From an uncultured candidate division WPS-2 bacterium (lineage in GTDB: Bacteria > Vulcanimicrobiota > Vulcanimicrobiia > Vulcanimicrobiales > Vulcanimicrobiaceae): a DNA stretch of 64,000 nucleotides. The translations under genes and the position numbers were made by a program. The DNA lies in assembly GCA_937927945.1 (NCBI GenBank), contig CALEYW010000097.1, positions 1 through 64,000 on the forward strand, in the 5' to 3' direction. Of the stretch, positions 26,209 through 34,031 are shown piece by piece. Under the pieces are notes generated by a model, which was not told the origin of the DNA, searched no databases, and was given only the letters and a program-made list of their open reading frames with translations. Each line of letters starts with the position of its first letter. Position 1 is the stretch's first letter.

Positions 26209-26322
26209 GTGTCACACGTCAGCGGCATCCACTTCCTGCAGATCCAGGACCTCTTCTCGCCGGCGGACCGCGCCCTGATGGTCGACACCGGAGGGTTCGC
26301 GCCCGCGCCGGCCGCGGTCTGA
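26209..26322 (+). pseudogene. 37-codon ORF, possible remnant of a class V aminotransferase N-terminus
   Basis: GTG at 26,209 has GAGG seven bases upstream and opens a 37-codon frame that ends one base before the dehydrogenase start. The first residues, SHVSGIHFLQI, match how serine-glyoxylate/alanine-glyoxylate aminotransferases begin (HFLQIPGPT). After that the match fades (DLFSPADRALMVDTGG). Such enzymes often neighbour glycolate/lactate oxidase genes, as here. It could be a deletion remnant or now a translated leader that couples to the next gene. The evidence is a short motif only. Confidence 0.4.
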
Positions 26323-26323
26323 G

Positions 26324-29224
26324 GTGAGCGCGACGACACGCGAGCCGGTACTCTCGGCTCGGGTTGCTGCACGTCTGCGCGGCGCGATCGAAGGCGAGAC
26401 GTACTTCGACCGTACGACGCGCGGGATGTACGCGACCGACGCGTCGATCTACCAGATGATGCCGCTCGGCGTGGTCGTCCCGCGCAGCGCGGCCGACGTC
26501 GAAGCGACGATCGCGATCGCTCGCGAGGAGGGCGTCGCGGTCACTGCGCGCGGCGGCGGGACGTCGCAGTGCGGCCAGACCGTCAATCACGGCCTCATCG
26601 TCGACGTCAGCCCCCACCTGCACGACATCGTCGCGCTCGACGTCGCGGCGCGGCGCGTGCGCGTCCAGCCCGGGATCGTGCTGGACGCGCTCAACCGTGA
26701 ACTGAAGCGTCACGGCCTGTTCTTCCCGGTCGATCCCTCGACGGCGAGCCGCTGCACGATCGGCGGAATGGCGGCGAACAACAGCTCCGGTGCACGTTCG
26801 ATCCGCTACGGGATCATGGCCGACAACGTCGCCGGAATCGACGCGGTGCTCGCCGACGGTACGCGCGCCTACTTCGGCGAGGTCGGCCGCACGGAGGGTC
26901 TCGCGCCGGAACGCTACCGCGCGCTGGTCGAACGCGTCCGCGCGATCGCGGCACGCGAAGCGGACGAGATCGCGACGCGCGTTCCGAAGGTGCAGCGCCA
27001 CGTCGGCGGCTACGCGCTCCAGACCGTGCGCCAGGACGACTTCAACATGGCGAAGCTGCTGGTCGGATCCGAAGGAACGCTCGGGTTCTTCACCGCGATC
27101 GATCTCACGCTGCAGCCGCTCCCACGCGCGAAGGTCCTCGGCGTCTGCCACTTCCCGACGTTCTCCGATGCGATGCGCTCGACCGAAGCGCTCGTCGCAC
27201 TGAATCCCGTCGCGGTCGAGCTCGTCGACCGCACGATGATCGAGCTCTCGCGCGAGATCGCCGAGTTCGCGCCGATCCTGCAGCGCTACGTGCGCGGCGA
27301 GCCCGGCTCGCTGCTGCTGGTCGAGTTCGCCGGCGACGAGGCAGCGCCGCTGGCGGAGCGGCTCGAGGAGCTCGACGAGCTGATGGCGTCGCTCGGCCTT
27401 CCCAACGCCGTGGTGAAGCTGACCGACGCCGCGCAGCAGGCCGAGATGTGGCACGTGCGCTCGCAGGGTCTCAACATCATGACCTCGATGCGCGGCGACG
27501 CGAAGCCCGTCTCGATCATCGAAGACTGCGCCGTGCCGCTGCCGCACCTGGCCGAGTACACCGAACGGCTCAACGCGATCTTCGCCCGCTACGGCACGAC
27601 GGGCACGTTCTACGCGCACGCCGCGGTCGGCTGCCTCCACGTGCGGCCGGTGCTCAACGTCAAGCGCGACGAGGACGTCGGGAAGCTGCGCGCGATCGCC
27701 GAGGAGGCGTTCGCCCTCGTGCGCGAGTACGGCGGCGCCCACTCCGGCGAGCACGGCGACGGCATCGTCCGCTCGGAATTCCACGAGGAGATGCTGGGAT
27801 CGCGGCTGGTCGCCGCGTTCCGCGACATCAAGACGGCGTTCGATCCGAAGGGGACGTTCAATCCCGGCAAGATCGTCGATGCACCGCGGATGGACGACCG
27901 CTCCAATTTTCGTTATGGGCCCGACTACGCGCCGCTTCCGCTGGCGACGCAGCTCGATTGGTCCGAGTGGGGCGGCTTCACCGCCGCGGTCGAAATGTGC
28001 AACAACAACGGCGCGTGCCGCAAGGACCAAGGCGGCGCGATGTGCCCCTCGTACCGCGTCACCGCCGACGAGCACGACGTCACGCGCGGGCGCGCCAACG
28101 CGCTGCGGCTCGCCCTCACCGGACAGCTCGGCCCCGAGGGGCTCGACTCACCGGAGCTGCACGACGCGCTCGACCTGTGCGTCTCGTGCAAAGCGTGTCG
28201 CCGCGAGTGCCCGACCGGCGTCGACATGGCGAAGATGAAGATCGAAGTCCTCGCCGCGCGCCGTGCGGCGCACGGCGCGTCCATGCGCGATCGCATCGTC
28301 GCGGCGCTGCCGCGGATCGCCCACCGCGCCGGTGTCTTGCGGCGGCTCGCGAACCTGCGCGACACGATCCCCGGGCTCGCACGGTTGACCGAACGCGCGA
28401 GTGGGTTCACCGCGAAACGCGCGCTCCCACACTGGGACGCGCGCCCGTTCCGCGGGCACGGTACGAGCGCATCGGACGCGACGGCACCGCACGGCGAAGT
28501 CGTGCTGTTCGTCGATACGTTCAACCGGTATTTCGAAGCGGACGTCGCTCGCGCGGCCGAGCGCGTGCTGATCGCTGCGGGCTACGCGCCGGTCTACGCG
28601 CAGGCACGCGACGGCGCGCGGCCGCTTTGCTGCGGGCGGACGTTCCTGACGAAGGGGGCCGTCGACGAAGCGCGTGCGGAAGCGCAGCGCACCATCGCCG
28701 CGCTGCTGCCGTACGCCGAGCGCGGCGTGCCGATCGTCGGCCTGGAGCCGTCGTGCCTGCTGACGCTGCGCGACGAGTTTCTGTCGCTGGTTCCGACGCC
28801 GCGTGCGCGGTTGGTCGCCGAACACGCATTCTTGTTCGAAGAGTTCATCGCGCGCGAGCTCGACGCGGGACGCTGGGCGCCGCCGCTGCGCACCGTCGCG
28901 CAGCGCGCGCTCGTCCACGGCCACTGCCACCAGAAAGCGTTCGGCGCGATGCCCGCCGTCATGCGCGCTCTGCGCGCGATTCCGGGACTGGACGCGCACG
29001 TGGTCGAGTCGTCCTGCTGCGGGATGGCCGGCATGTTCGGCTACGAGCGCGAGCACTACGACGTCTCGATGCGCATGGCCGAGCGTGACCTGCTCCCCAC
29101 CGTGCGCGCAGCCGACGACGCGACCCTCATCGTGGCCGACGGAATGAGCTGCAAGCATCAGATCGAGCACGGAGCTCAGCGCCGCCCGCTGCACGTCGCC
29201 GAGGTGTACGCCGGGCTGCTATGA
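26324..29224 (+). CDS. FAD-binding and Fe-S oxidoreductase (GlcD-GlcF fusion, D-2-hydroxyacid dehydrogenase type)
   Basis: 966 residues. The N-terminal half is a PCMH-type FAD domain (VTARGGGTSQCGQTVNHGL, SSGARSIRYGIMADNVAGID) and the C-terminal FAD-oxidase part has GAHSGEHGDGIVRSEFHEE. A ferredoxin-like domain carries CNNNGACRKDQGGAMC (Cys559 on) and CVSCKACRREC (Cys619 on). The last part has two CCG-type motifs (PLCCGRTFLTKG and SSCCGMAGMFG) as in GlcF/LutA. The family oxidises D-lactate, glycolate or other 2-hydroxyacids and passes electrons to quinone. Start is GTG at 26,324. The substrate is open; an aminotransferase-like remnant upstream would suit glycolate. Confidence 0.92.
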   Translation: MSATTREPVLSARVAARLRGAIEGETYFDRTTRGMYATDASIYQMMPLGVVVPRSAADVEATIAIAREEGVAVTARGGGTSQCGQTVNHGLIVDVSPHLHDIVALDVAARRVRVQPGIVLDALNRELKRHGLFFPVDPSTASRCTIGGMAANNSSGARSIRYGIMADNVAGIDAVLADGTRAYFGEVGRTEGLAPERYRALVERVRAIAAREADEIATRVPKVQRHVGGYALQTVRQDDFNMAKLLVGSEGTLGFFTAIDLTLQPLPRAKVLGVCHFPTFSDAMRSTEALVALNPVAVELVDRTMIELSREIAEFAPILQRYVRGEPGSLLLVEFAGDEAAPLAERLEELDELMASLGLPNAVVKLTDAAQQAEMWHVRSQGLNIMTSMRGDAKPVSIIEDCAVPLPHLAEYTERLNAIFARYGTTGTFYAHAAVGCLHVRPVLNVKRDEDVGKLRAIAEEAFALVREYGGAHSGEHGDGIVRSEFHEEMLGSRLVAAFRDIKTAFDPKGTFNPGKIVDAPRMDDRSNFRYGPDYAPLPLATQLDWSEWGGFTAAVEMCNNNGACRKDQGGAMCPSYRVTADEHDVTRGRANALRLALTGQLGPEGLDSPELHDALDLCVSCKACRRECPTGVDMAKMKIEVLAARRAAHGASMRDRIVAALPRIAHRAGVLRRLANLRDTIPGLARLTERASGFTAKRALPHWDARPFRGHGTSASDATAPHGEVVLFVDTFNRYFEADVARAAERVLIAAGYAPVYAQARDGARPLCCGRTFLTKGAVDEARAEAQRTIAALLPYAERGVPIVGLEPSCLLTLRDEFLSLVPTPRARLVAEHAFLFEEFIARELDAGRWAPPLRTVAQRALVHGHCHQKAFGAMPAVMRALRAIPGLDAHVVESSCCGMAGMFGYEREHYDVSMRMAERDLLPTVRAADDATLIVADGMSCKHQIEHGAQRRPLHVAEVYAGLL

Positions 29225-29386
29225 GGCGGCCATACGAACGGCGGCGACGTCGCGGCCTGGCGGCGCACCAAACATGCGCACGTATTCACGGCTGGCGCGC
29301 GTAGCGTCGATGCCGCCGGCGAGCATGCGCCGGCGTGCTTCCAGCAAACGCAGCTGCTTCTGGTACTGCGGCAGCGGCACGATGCT
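29219..29386 (-). pseudogene. C-terminal fragment of an AraC-family regulator
   Basis: Read from 29,386 downward, the frame after the quinone-reductase stop gives LPQYQKQLRLLEARRRMLAG, then SREYVRMFGAPPGRDVAAVR and a TAG at 29,219. This is the end of an AraC_N-type regulator. The part normally between the two segments (AFRVGYESPSQF-like) has been lost, so the DNA-binding helix-turn-helix is deleted. No N-terminal portion is present. The stop overlaps the end of the converging dehydrogenase gene. Confidence 0.6.
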
Positions 29387-30222
29387 CTAGGGAACGAGCA
29401 GCACCTTCCCGGTGCTGGCGCGCGACTCGACGAACCGCTGCGCTTCGGCGGCGTCGCGCAGCGCGAAGCGCTTCCCGACCGTGATGTGCACCCTGCCTTC
29501 GGCGACCAATCGGAATGCGGCCTCCACCCCGGGCCGCAGCGCCTCGGGCCGCTCGGCGCGGTAGCCGCCGGTCGTATAGCCGAGGACGGCGCGATTGCCG
29601 GTGTGGAGGACGTCGGTCGTGAGCGTCCCCGGCGTCCCGGCCGCCACTCCGTAGATGACGTAGCCGCCGAACGTCGCGAGCGCGGGGACGAGCTGCGCGA
29701 ACGTGTCGCCGGCGACCGCGTCGATGATAATGACGTATGGTCGATCGCGACGACGACGCTCTCGCCCTGCTGGAGTCGCGCCACGGCGAGCACGTCGTAG
29801 GCGGTGACGAGGACGGTCAGCGACGCGGCCGCTTCATCGGGGACGCCGTCCGGAACGGCGTAGGTCCGCACCGGCCGCGCGACTGCGATCTCGGCGTAGG
29901 AACCGGAGTCCGGGAACGCCGCCACCCGCTGGCCGACGCGAAAATCGTGCACGCCGTCGCCGACGGCGATGACCGTGCCGACGCAGTCGAGTCCCGGCGT
30001 AAACGGCGGCGGCGCGCCGCGGTACCCGCCGCGCCGGCGCATGACGTCGGCGAAGTTGACGCCGGTCGCGATCACGCGGATCGAGAGTTCGCCCGGCCCC
30101 CGCACAGGATCCGGGACCTCGCGCCGCTCCAGAACCGAAGGATCACCGAACCGGTCGACGACGATAGCGTGCGTGTCGAGCTCCTGCCGCGCCGCTACGA
30201 TTTCTCGCAATTCATCAGCCAA
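29387..30222 (-). pseudogene. Quinone oxidoreductase (zinc-less MDR family), internally deleted and frameshifted
   Basis: The first part reads as an intact GroES-like domain (HAIVVDRFGDPSVLERREVP, GVNFADVMRRRGGYRG, LDCVGTVIAVGDGVHDFRVG). At about 29,735 the frame passes from GESVVVAIDH straight to VIIIDAVAGDTFAQLVPALA in another frame, and it ends with RFVESRASTGKVLLVP. The stretch that should lie between (about 60-80 residues with the NADPH-binding GxGGVG fold) is missing. The remnant cannot bind cofactor and should be non-functional. Its 5' end overlaps the broken VOC gene. Confidence 0.8.
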
Positions 30223-30512
30223 TAAATCCCGTATTTGTCCGTCACCATCCCGAAGAGCGCACCCCAGAAGGTGCCCTGCAGCGGCATCTCGACCTTCCCG
30301 CCCTCGGAGAGTTTGCCGAACACGCGCTTCGCTTCGTCCTGATCTTTCGTCCCGAGCGAGAGCGAGACGTTGCCTGCCGGTTCATATTGGCGCATGTTGT
30401 CCGAGGCCAGAACTTCAACGTCGGCGATTTGAAGTTGGCATGCATAATCTTGTCGCCCGCCTCGGGAGGCACGTCTTCGGCCATTGGCGAGCCGGCGAAA
30501 CGATTGACGGTT
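30195..30512 (-). pseudogene. PhnB-like VOC-family protein, truncated and frameshifted
   Basis: The sequence reads FAGSPMAEDVPPEAGDKIMH in one frame, then shifts near 30,435 to ADVEVLASDNMRQYEPAGN, followed by LSEGGKVEMPLQGTFWGALF and YGIYWLMNCEKS before TAG at 30,195. This is the familiar PhnB/3-demethylubiquinone-methyltransferase-like VOC family. About 40 N-terminal residues that should come first are absent. Loss of the start and a frameshift make it a pseudogene, like its neighbour. Confidence 0.75.
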
Positions 30513-30658
30513 CGAGTTCCATCGCTGCGTCCTCACCAAAGATCGAGTGGGCGGGATCCACCGGTTCCGTCGGCGGACTTCGGAGGTCCCTGCGCGTGCC
30601 GTTCCTCGGACTCAAGGAGAGTCTCTCGGGTCCGAGAAGGCGCCGCAAGGGGGGTCAC

Positions 30659-31216
30659 ATGTCGCGCATTCCTGGAGTCGATCCGAACACGGCCGATCCG
30701 TACGCGCAGCGCGTTTTCGAGGCGCAAGCGAAGCATTGGGGCGGGCCGCTGCTCAATCACCTCGTCTACGCTCGAAGGCCCGCCATTTTCCGCGGCGTGC
30801 GCGGAATGTGGGCGGGGATCGAAGGATCCGGGCTGATCGAGGGCGCTCTGCAGGCTCTGCTGAACCGGCGCGTCGCGCGTTTGAACGGCTGTGAGTTTTG
30901 AGCCGACATCAACGCTGCGGTCGGCGGCGCTCTCGGACTCTCGGATGAAAAGCTGCTCGCGCTCGACGCCTACGGCGCGAGCGAGCTCTTCGACGAACGG
31001 GAGCGCGTCGCGCTGTCGTACGCCGATGCCATCACGCTCTCCGACCGCGACGTGGACGACGAGCTCTTCGCCCGCGTCCGCAGCATCTTCAACGAGGACG
31101 AGATCGTCGAGCTGACCGAGATCATCGCCTGGGAAAACGCCTCGAGCAAATTCAACCGCGCGCTGCGCATCCCGTCGCAGGGTCTCTGGAAGCGTCGCGC
31201 GCGCGACGCGGACTAG
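30659..31216 (+). CDS. Carboxymuconolactone decarboxylase/AhpD-like protein with in-frame UGA (candidate selenoprotein)
   Basis: ATG at 30,659 follows an AAGGGGGG ribosome site. The frame runs 80 codons to TGA at 30,899 and continues without another stop to TAG at 31,214, giving 185 residues. Around the TGA the protein reads RVARLNGCEF-[TGA]-ADINAAVGGALGLSDEK. AhpD-like proteins have CEFCADI here, so TGA stands exactly at the second Cys of the redox-active CxxC (Cys78, position 81). The rest is family-typical (RVALSYADAITLSDRDVDDE, IIAWENASSKFNRALRI). A hairpin with a GGUCG loop lies just after the TGA. The gene is best read as a CxxU selenoprotein; a recent nonsense mutation beside decayed neighbours is the alternative. 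If not recoded, an 80-residue fragment results. Confidence 0.75.
30913..30929 (+). promoter_or_regulatory. SECIS-like hairpin after the in-frame UGA
   Basis: CGCTGC, loop GGTCG and GCGGCG form a six-pair stem (one G-U pair). The apical loop begins 17 bases after the UGA and opens with GG, as expected of bacterial SECIS elements read by SelB (E. coli fdhF has a GGUCU loop). A competing stem, GCCGAC with GTCGGC, is also possible but is too close to the UGA. A GC-rich coding region yields hairpins by chance, so this is supportive only. Confidence 0.5.
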
Positions 31217-31644
31217 TGCCCGGGATTCAACCCGGCGACGCTTAGGCGCGCGTTCGCGAAGTCGATCTTTGCCTGCGCGCGGCGCCACGCTGCGAGGTCG
31301 CCGCCGGCGGCTTTTTGTTCGTCCTGTGCGGCTTGCAAATCTTCGCGCGCCTGCGGGATGTCGATCTCGTCGCGGCTGAGCGCGGCGTCGGCCAGAATCG
31401 TCACTTTGCCGGGCAGCGCCTGCAGAAATCCCTCTCCGCAGGCGAGTTCGAGCCGCTCCGTCGCGCCGCCGGTGCCCTGCACGTTCGCGCGCAGCACGCC
31501 CGGCCGCAGCGCCGTCAGATACGGCGCATGCGACGGCAGAATCCCGACCTCACCTTCGGTCCCCACGGCGATGACCAGCTCCGCCTGCCCATCGAACTTG
31601 ACCGACAGCGGCGTGATCAGCTGGAACGGTATGGCATTGGCCAT
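31213..31644 (-). CDS. atpC: ATP synthase epsilon subunit
   Basis: A 143-residue central-stalk protein that couples rotation and regulates F1. The N-terminal beta-sandwich (FQLITPLSVKFDGQAELVIA, GEVGILPSHAPYLTALRPGV) and the C-terminal helical hairpin (REDLQAAQDEQKAAGG, FANARLSVAG) are both present. It is the last gene of the ATP synthase operon, 11 bases after atpD. Its stop and that of the converging AhpD-like gene share a CTAG. The ATG at 31,644 gives the usual MANAIPFQ-type start. Confidence 0.95.
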   Translation of the reverse strand: MANAIPFQLITPLSVKFDGQAELVIAVGTEGEVGILPSHAPYLTALRPGVLRANVQGTGGATERLELACGEGFLQALPGKVTILADAALSRDEIDIPQAREDLQAAQDEQKAAGGDLAAWRRAQAKIDFANARLSVAGLNPGH

Positions 31645-31655
31645 GGAGCGTGAGC

Positions 31656-33155
31656 CTAGCCCTTCCAGCCGAGGGCGCGGGCGGCTTCTTTGACTTCTTC
31701 GATGCCGCCGACGTAGAGGAACGCTTGTTCCGGGATGTCGTCGCACTTGCCGTCGAGGACTTCCTTGAACGAAGCGATCGTCTCTTCGATCTTGACGTAC
31801 TTGCCGGAGCGGCCGGTGAACTGCTCGGCGACGAAGAACGGCTGAGAGAACAGACGCTGCATGCGGCGCGCGCGGCCCACGGCCACCTTGTCCTCGTCGG
31901 AGAGTTCTTCGACGCCGAGGATGGCGATGATGTCCTGGAGGTCGCGGTAGCGCTGCAGCGTTTCCTGAACGCCGCGCGCGACGTCGTAGTGTTCCTGGCC
32001 GACGATCGCCGGATCGAGGATGCGCGACGACGATGCCAGCGGATCGACCGCGGGATAGATGCCGAGCTCCGAGATCGGGCGCGACAGCGCGGTGGTCGCG
32101 TCGAGATGCGCGAACGTCGTGGCGACGGCGGGGTCGGTGTAGTCGTCGGCGGGGACGTAGACGGCCTGCACCGAGGTGATCGAACCGTTCTTGGTCGTCG
32201 TGATCCGCTCTTCGATCTGACCCATCTCGGTCGCGAGCGAGGGCTGGTATCCGACGGCCGACGGCATGCGGCCCAGCAGCGCCGAGACTTCCGAGCCGGC
32301 CTGCATGAAGCGGAAGATGTTGTCCATGAACAGCAGCACGTCCGAGCCGAGCTCGTCACGGAAGTACTCCGCCATCGTGACGCCGGTCTGCGCGATGCGG
32401 AAGCGCACGCCCGGCGGCTCGTCCATCTGACCGAACACGAGCGTCGTCTGCGCGATGACGCCCGACTCTTTCATCTCGACCCAAAGGTCGTTGCCTTCGC
32501 GCGTGCGCTCGCCGACGCCGGTGAATACCGAGAAGCCCTTGTGGACCGCGGCGATGTTGCGGATCAGCTCTTGGATGAGCACCGTCTTGCCGACGCCGGC
32601 GCCGCCGAAGAGACCGACCTTGCCGCCGCGCGTGTAGGGCGCCATCAGATCGACGACCTTGATCCCCGTCTCGAAGATCTTCGGCGTGGGATCCTGCTGC
32701 GCGAACGTCGGCGCGTCGCGGTGGATCGGCCACATCGCGGCGGCCTTCACCGGTTCGTCCGAGTCGATCGCCTTGCCCAGCACGTTGAAGATGCGCCCGA
32801 GCGTACCTTCGCCGACCGGGACCGTGATCGACGCGCCGGTGTTCTGCACCACCGCACCGCGCACGAGACCGTCCGTCGAACCCATCCCGAGGCACCGCAC
32901 TTGATTGTTGCCGAGCTCGCCCTGCACTTCGAGGACGAGATCGCGCTCGGCCATCGCGGTGCCGGAGAGCTTGATGCCGTCGGCGAGATGTGCGCCGGCA
33001 CCGTTGGCGCCCGCGGTGCCGCCGCCGATGTGCACGATCAGCGCGTTGTTGATGTTCGGCAGCGAATCGGCCGTGAACTCGACGTCGACGACGTTGCCGA
33101 GGACCTGGACGACCTTGCCGGGCTTGAGGGTCGTGGGGGTGGCGGTGGCGCTCAC
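31656..33155 (-). CDS. atpD: ATP synthase beta subunit, with N-terminal insertion
   Basis: Catalytic F1 subunit. P-loop GGAGVGKT (184-191), LFGGAGVGKTVLIQEL, DELGSDVLLFMDNIFRFMQA (Walker B) and ALLGRMPSAVGYQPSLATEM are all present. At 499 residues it exceeds the usual 460-480. Much of the excess is an Ala/Gly-rich insertion of about 25 residues at 44-70 (GGGTAGANGAGAHLADGIKL), in the crown beta-barrel that lies at the top of F1. It lies 12 bases after atpG. Confidence 0.98.
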   Translation of the reverse strand: MSATATPTTLKPGKVVQVLGNVVDVEFTADSLPNINNALIVHIGGGTAGANGAGAHLADGIKLSGTAMAERDLVLEVQGELGNNQVRCLGMGSTDGLVRGAVVQNTGASITVPVGEGTLGRIFNVLGKAIDSDEPVKAAAMWPIHRDAPTFAQQDPTPKIFETGIKVVDLMAPYTRGGKVGLFGGAGVGKTVLIQELIRNIAAVHKGFSVFTGVGERTREGNDLWVEMKESGVIAQTTLVFGQMDEPPGVRFRIAQTGVTMAEYFRDELGSDVLLFMDNIFRFMQAGSEVSALLGRMPSAVGYQPSLATEMGQIEERITTTKNGSITSVQAVYVPADDYTDPAVATTFAHLDATTALSRPISELGIYPAVDPLASSSRILDPAIVGQEHYDVARGVQETLQRYRDLQDIIAILGVEELSDEDKVAVGRARRMQRLFSQPFFVAEQFTGRSGKYVKIEETIASFKEVLDGKCDDIPEQAFLYVGGIEEVKEAARALGWKG

Positions 33156-33167
33156 GATGGTGCTTCC

Positions 33168-34022
33168 TTATCCTGCTAAAGCTTCGGCGCCGCCGACGAT
33201 TTCCAAGATCTCCTTGGTGATCGCCGCTTGGCGCGCTTTGTTCATCTCGACGGTGTTCTCGTCGATCAGTTTCTTGGCGTTGTCGGTCGCGTTGTTCATC
33301 GCGATCAGCTGCGCCGCGTAGAATGATGCGTTGGTTTCGAGCATCGCCGAGTACAGGGTGAATTCGAGATACTTCGGCAGCAGCCGGCCGAGCACGAATT
33401 CCGGCGACGGCTCGAACTCGACCGAACCGCCGGTCTTCTCGCCGTTCGGCTCGTCGGCCGTGATCGGGAGCAGTTGCCGCACTTCGGGCCGCTGCGTCAT
33501 CATGTTGACGAGCTTCGGCGAGATGAGCGTCAGCGTGCCGATCTTGCCGCCCACGAAGTCGACGGTGACCCGCTCGGCGAGGTCGCGCGCGTTGGCGAAC
33601 ATGTCGCCCTGCGCGAGCGGCCAGAACTGCAGCATCTCGCCGCGCTGGCGGCGCAGGGCGTTCCGGCCCTTGATGCCGATCGAGTACCACGCCAAGTCCG
33701 CGTGCTCGCGGGCGTGGACCTCGGCGGCGCGGATCAGGTTGCCGTTGAACGAGCCGGCGAGACCCTTGTCGGCGGTCATGACGATGACGCCGCCCGGCAC
33801 GCCTTCGCGTCCCGGCTTCATGAACGGATGGTCGACCGCTCCCACATTCGCGATCAGATCGCGCAGCATCGCACCGATCGCGTCCGCATAGGGGCGCGAC
33901 TGTTTCTGCAGCGCTTCGGCGCGGCGAATCTTCGCCGCGGCGACCTGCTTCATCGCCTTGGTGATCTGCTGCGTGTTCTTCAGCGACCGAATCCGGTCGC
34001 GAAGATCGCGAACTGTCGGCAT
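33168..34022 (-). CDS. atpG: ATP synthase gamma subunit
   Basis: The rotor shaft of F1, 284 residues. The N-terminal helix (LRDRIRSLKNTQQITKAMKQ) and C-terminal helix (ASFYAAQLIAMNNATDNAKK) make the antiparallel coiled coil. The central fold has MTADKGLAGSFNGNLIRAAE. There is no regulatory cysteine insert of the chloroplast type. Nine bases separate it from atpA. Confidence 0.97.
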   Translation of the reverse strand: MPTVRDLRDRIRSLKNTQQITKAMKQVAAAKIRRAEALQKQSRPYADAIGAMLRDLIANVGAVDHPFMKPGREGVPGGVIVMTADKGLAGSFNGNLIRAAEVHAREHADLAWYSIGIKGRNALRRQRGEMLQFWPLAQGDMFANARDLAERVTVDFVGGKIGTLTLISPKLVNMMTQRPEVRQLLPITADEPNGEKTGGSVEFEPSPEFVLGRLLPKYLEFTLYSAMLETNASFYAAQLIAMNNATDNAKKLIDENTVEMNKARQAAITKEILEIVGGAEALAG

Positions 34023-34031
34023 ACGTGCGGC

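Noticed and set aside
30902..30925. Hairpin GCCGAC...GTCGGC directly after the AhpD-like TGA as a SECIS
   Set aside because: Its stem begins at the codon after TGA and the loop comes after nine bases, too near for a bacterial SECIS; the GGTCG-loop stem fits better.
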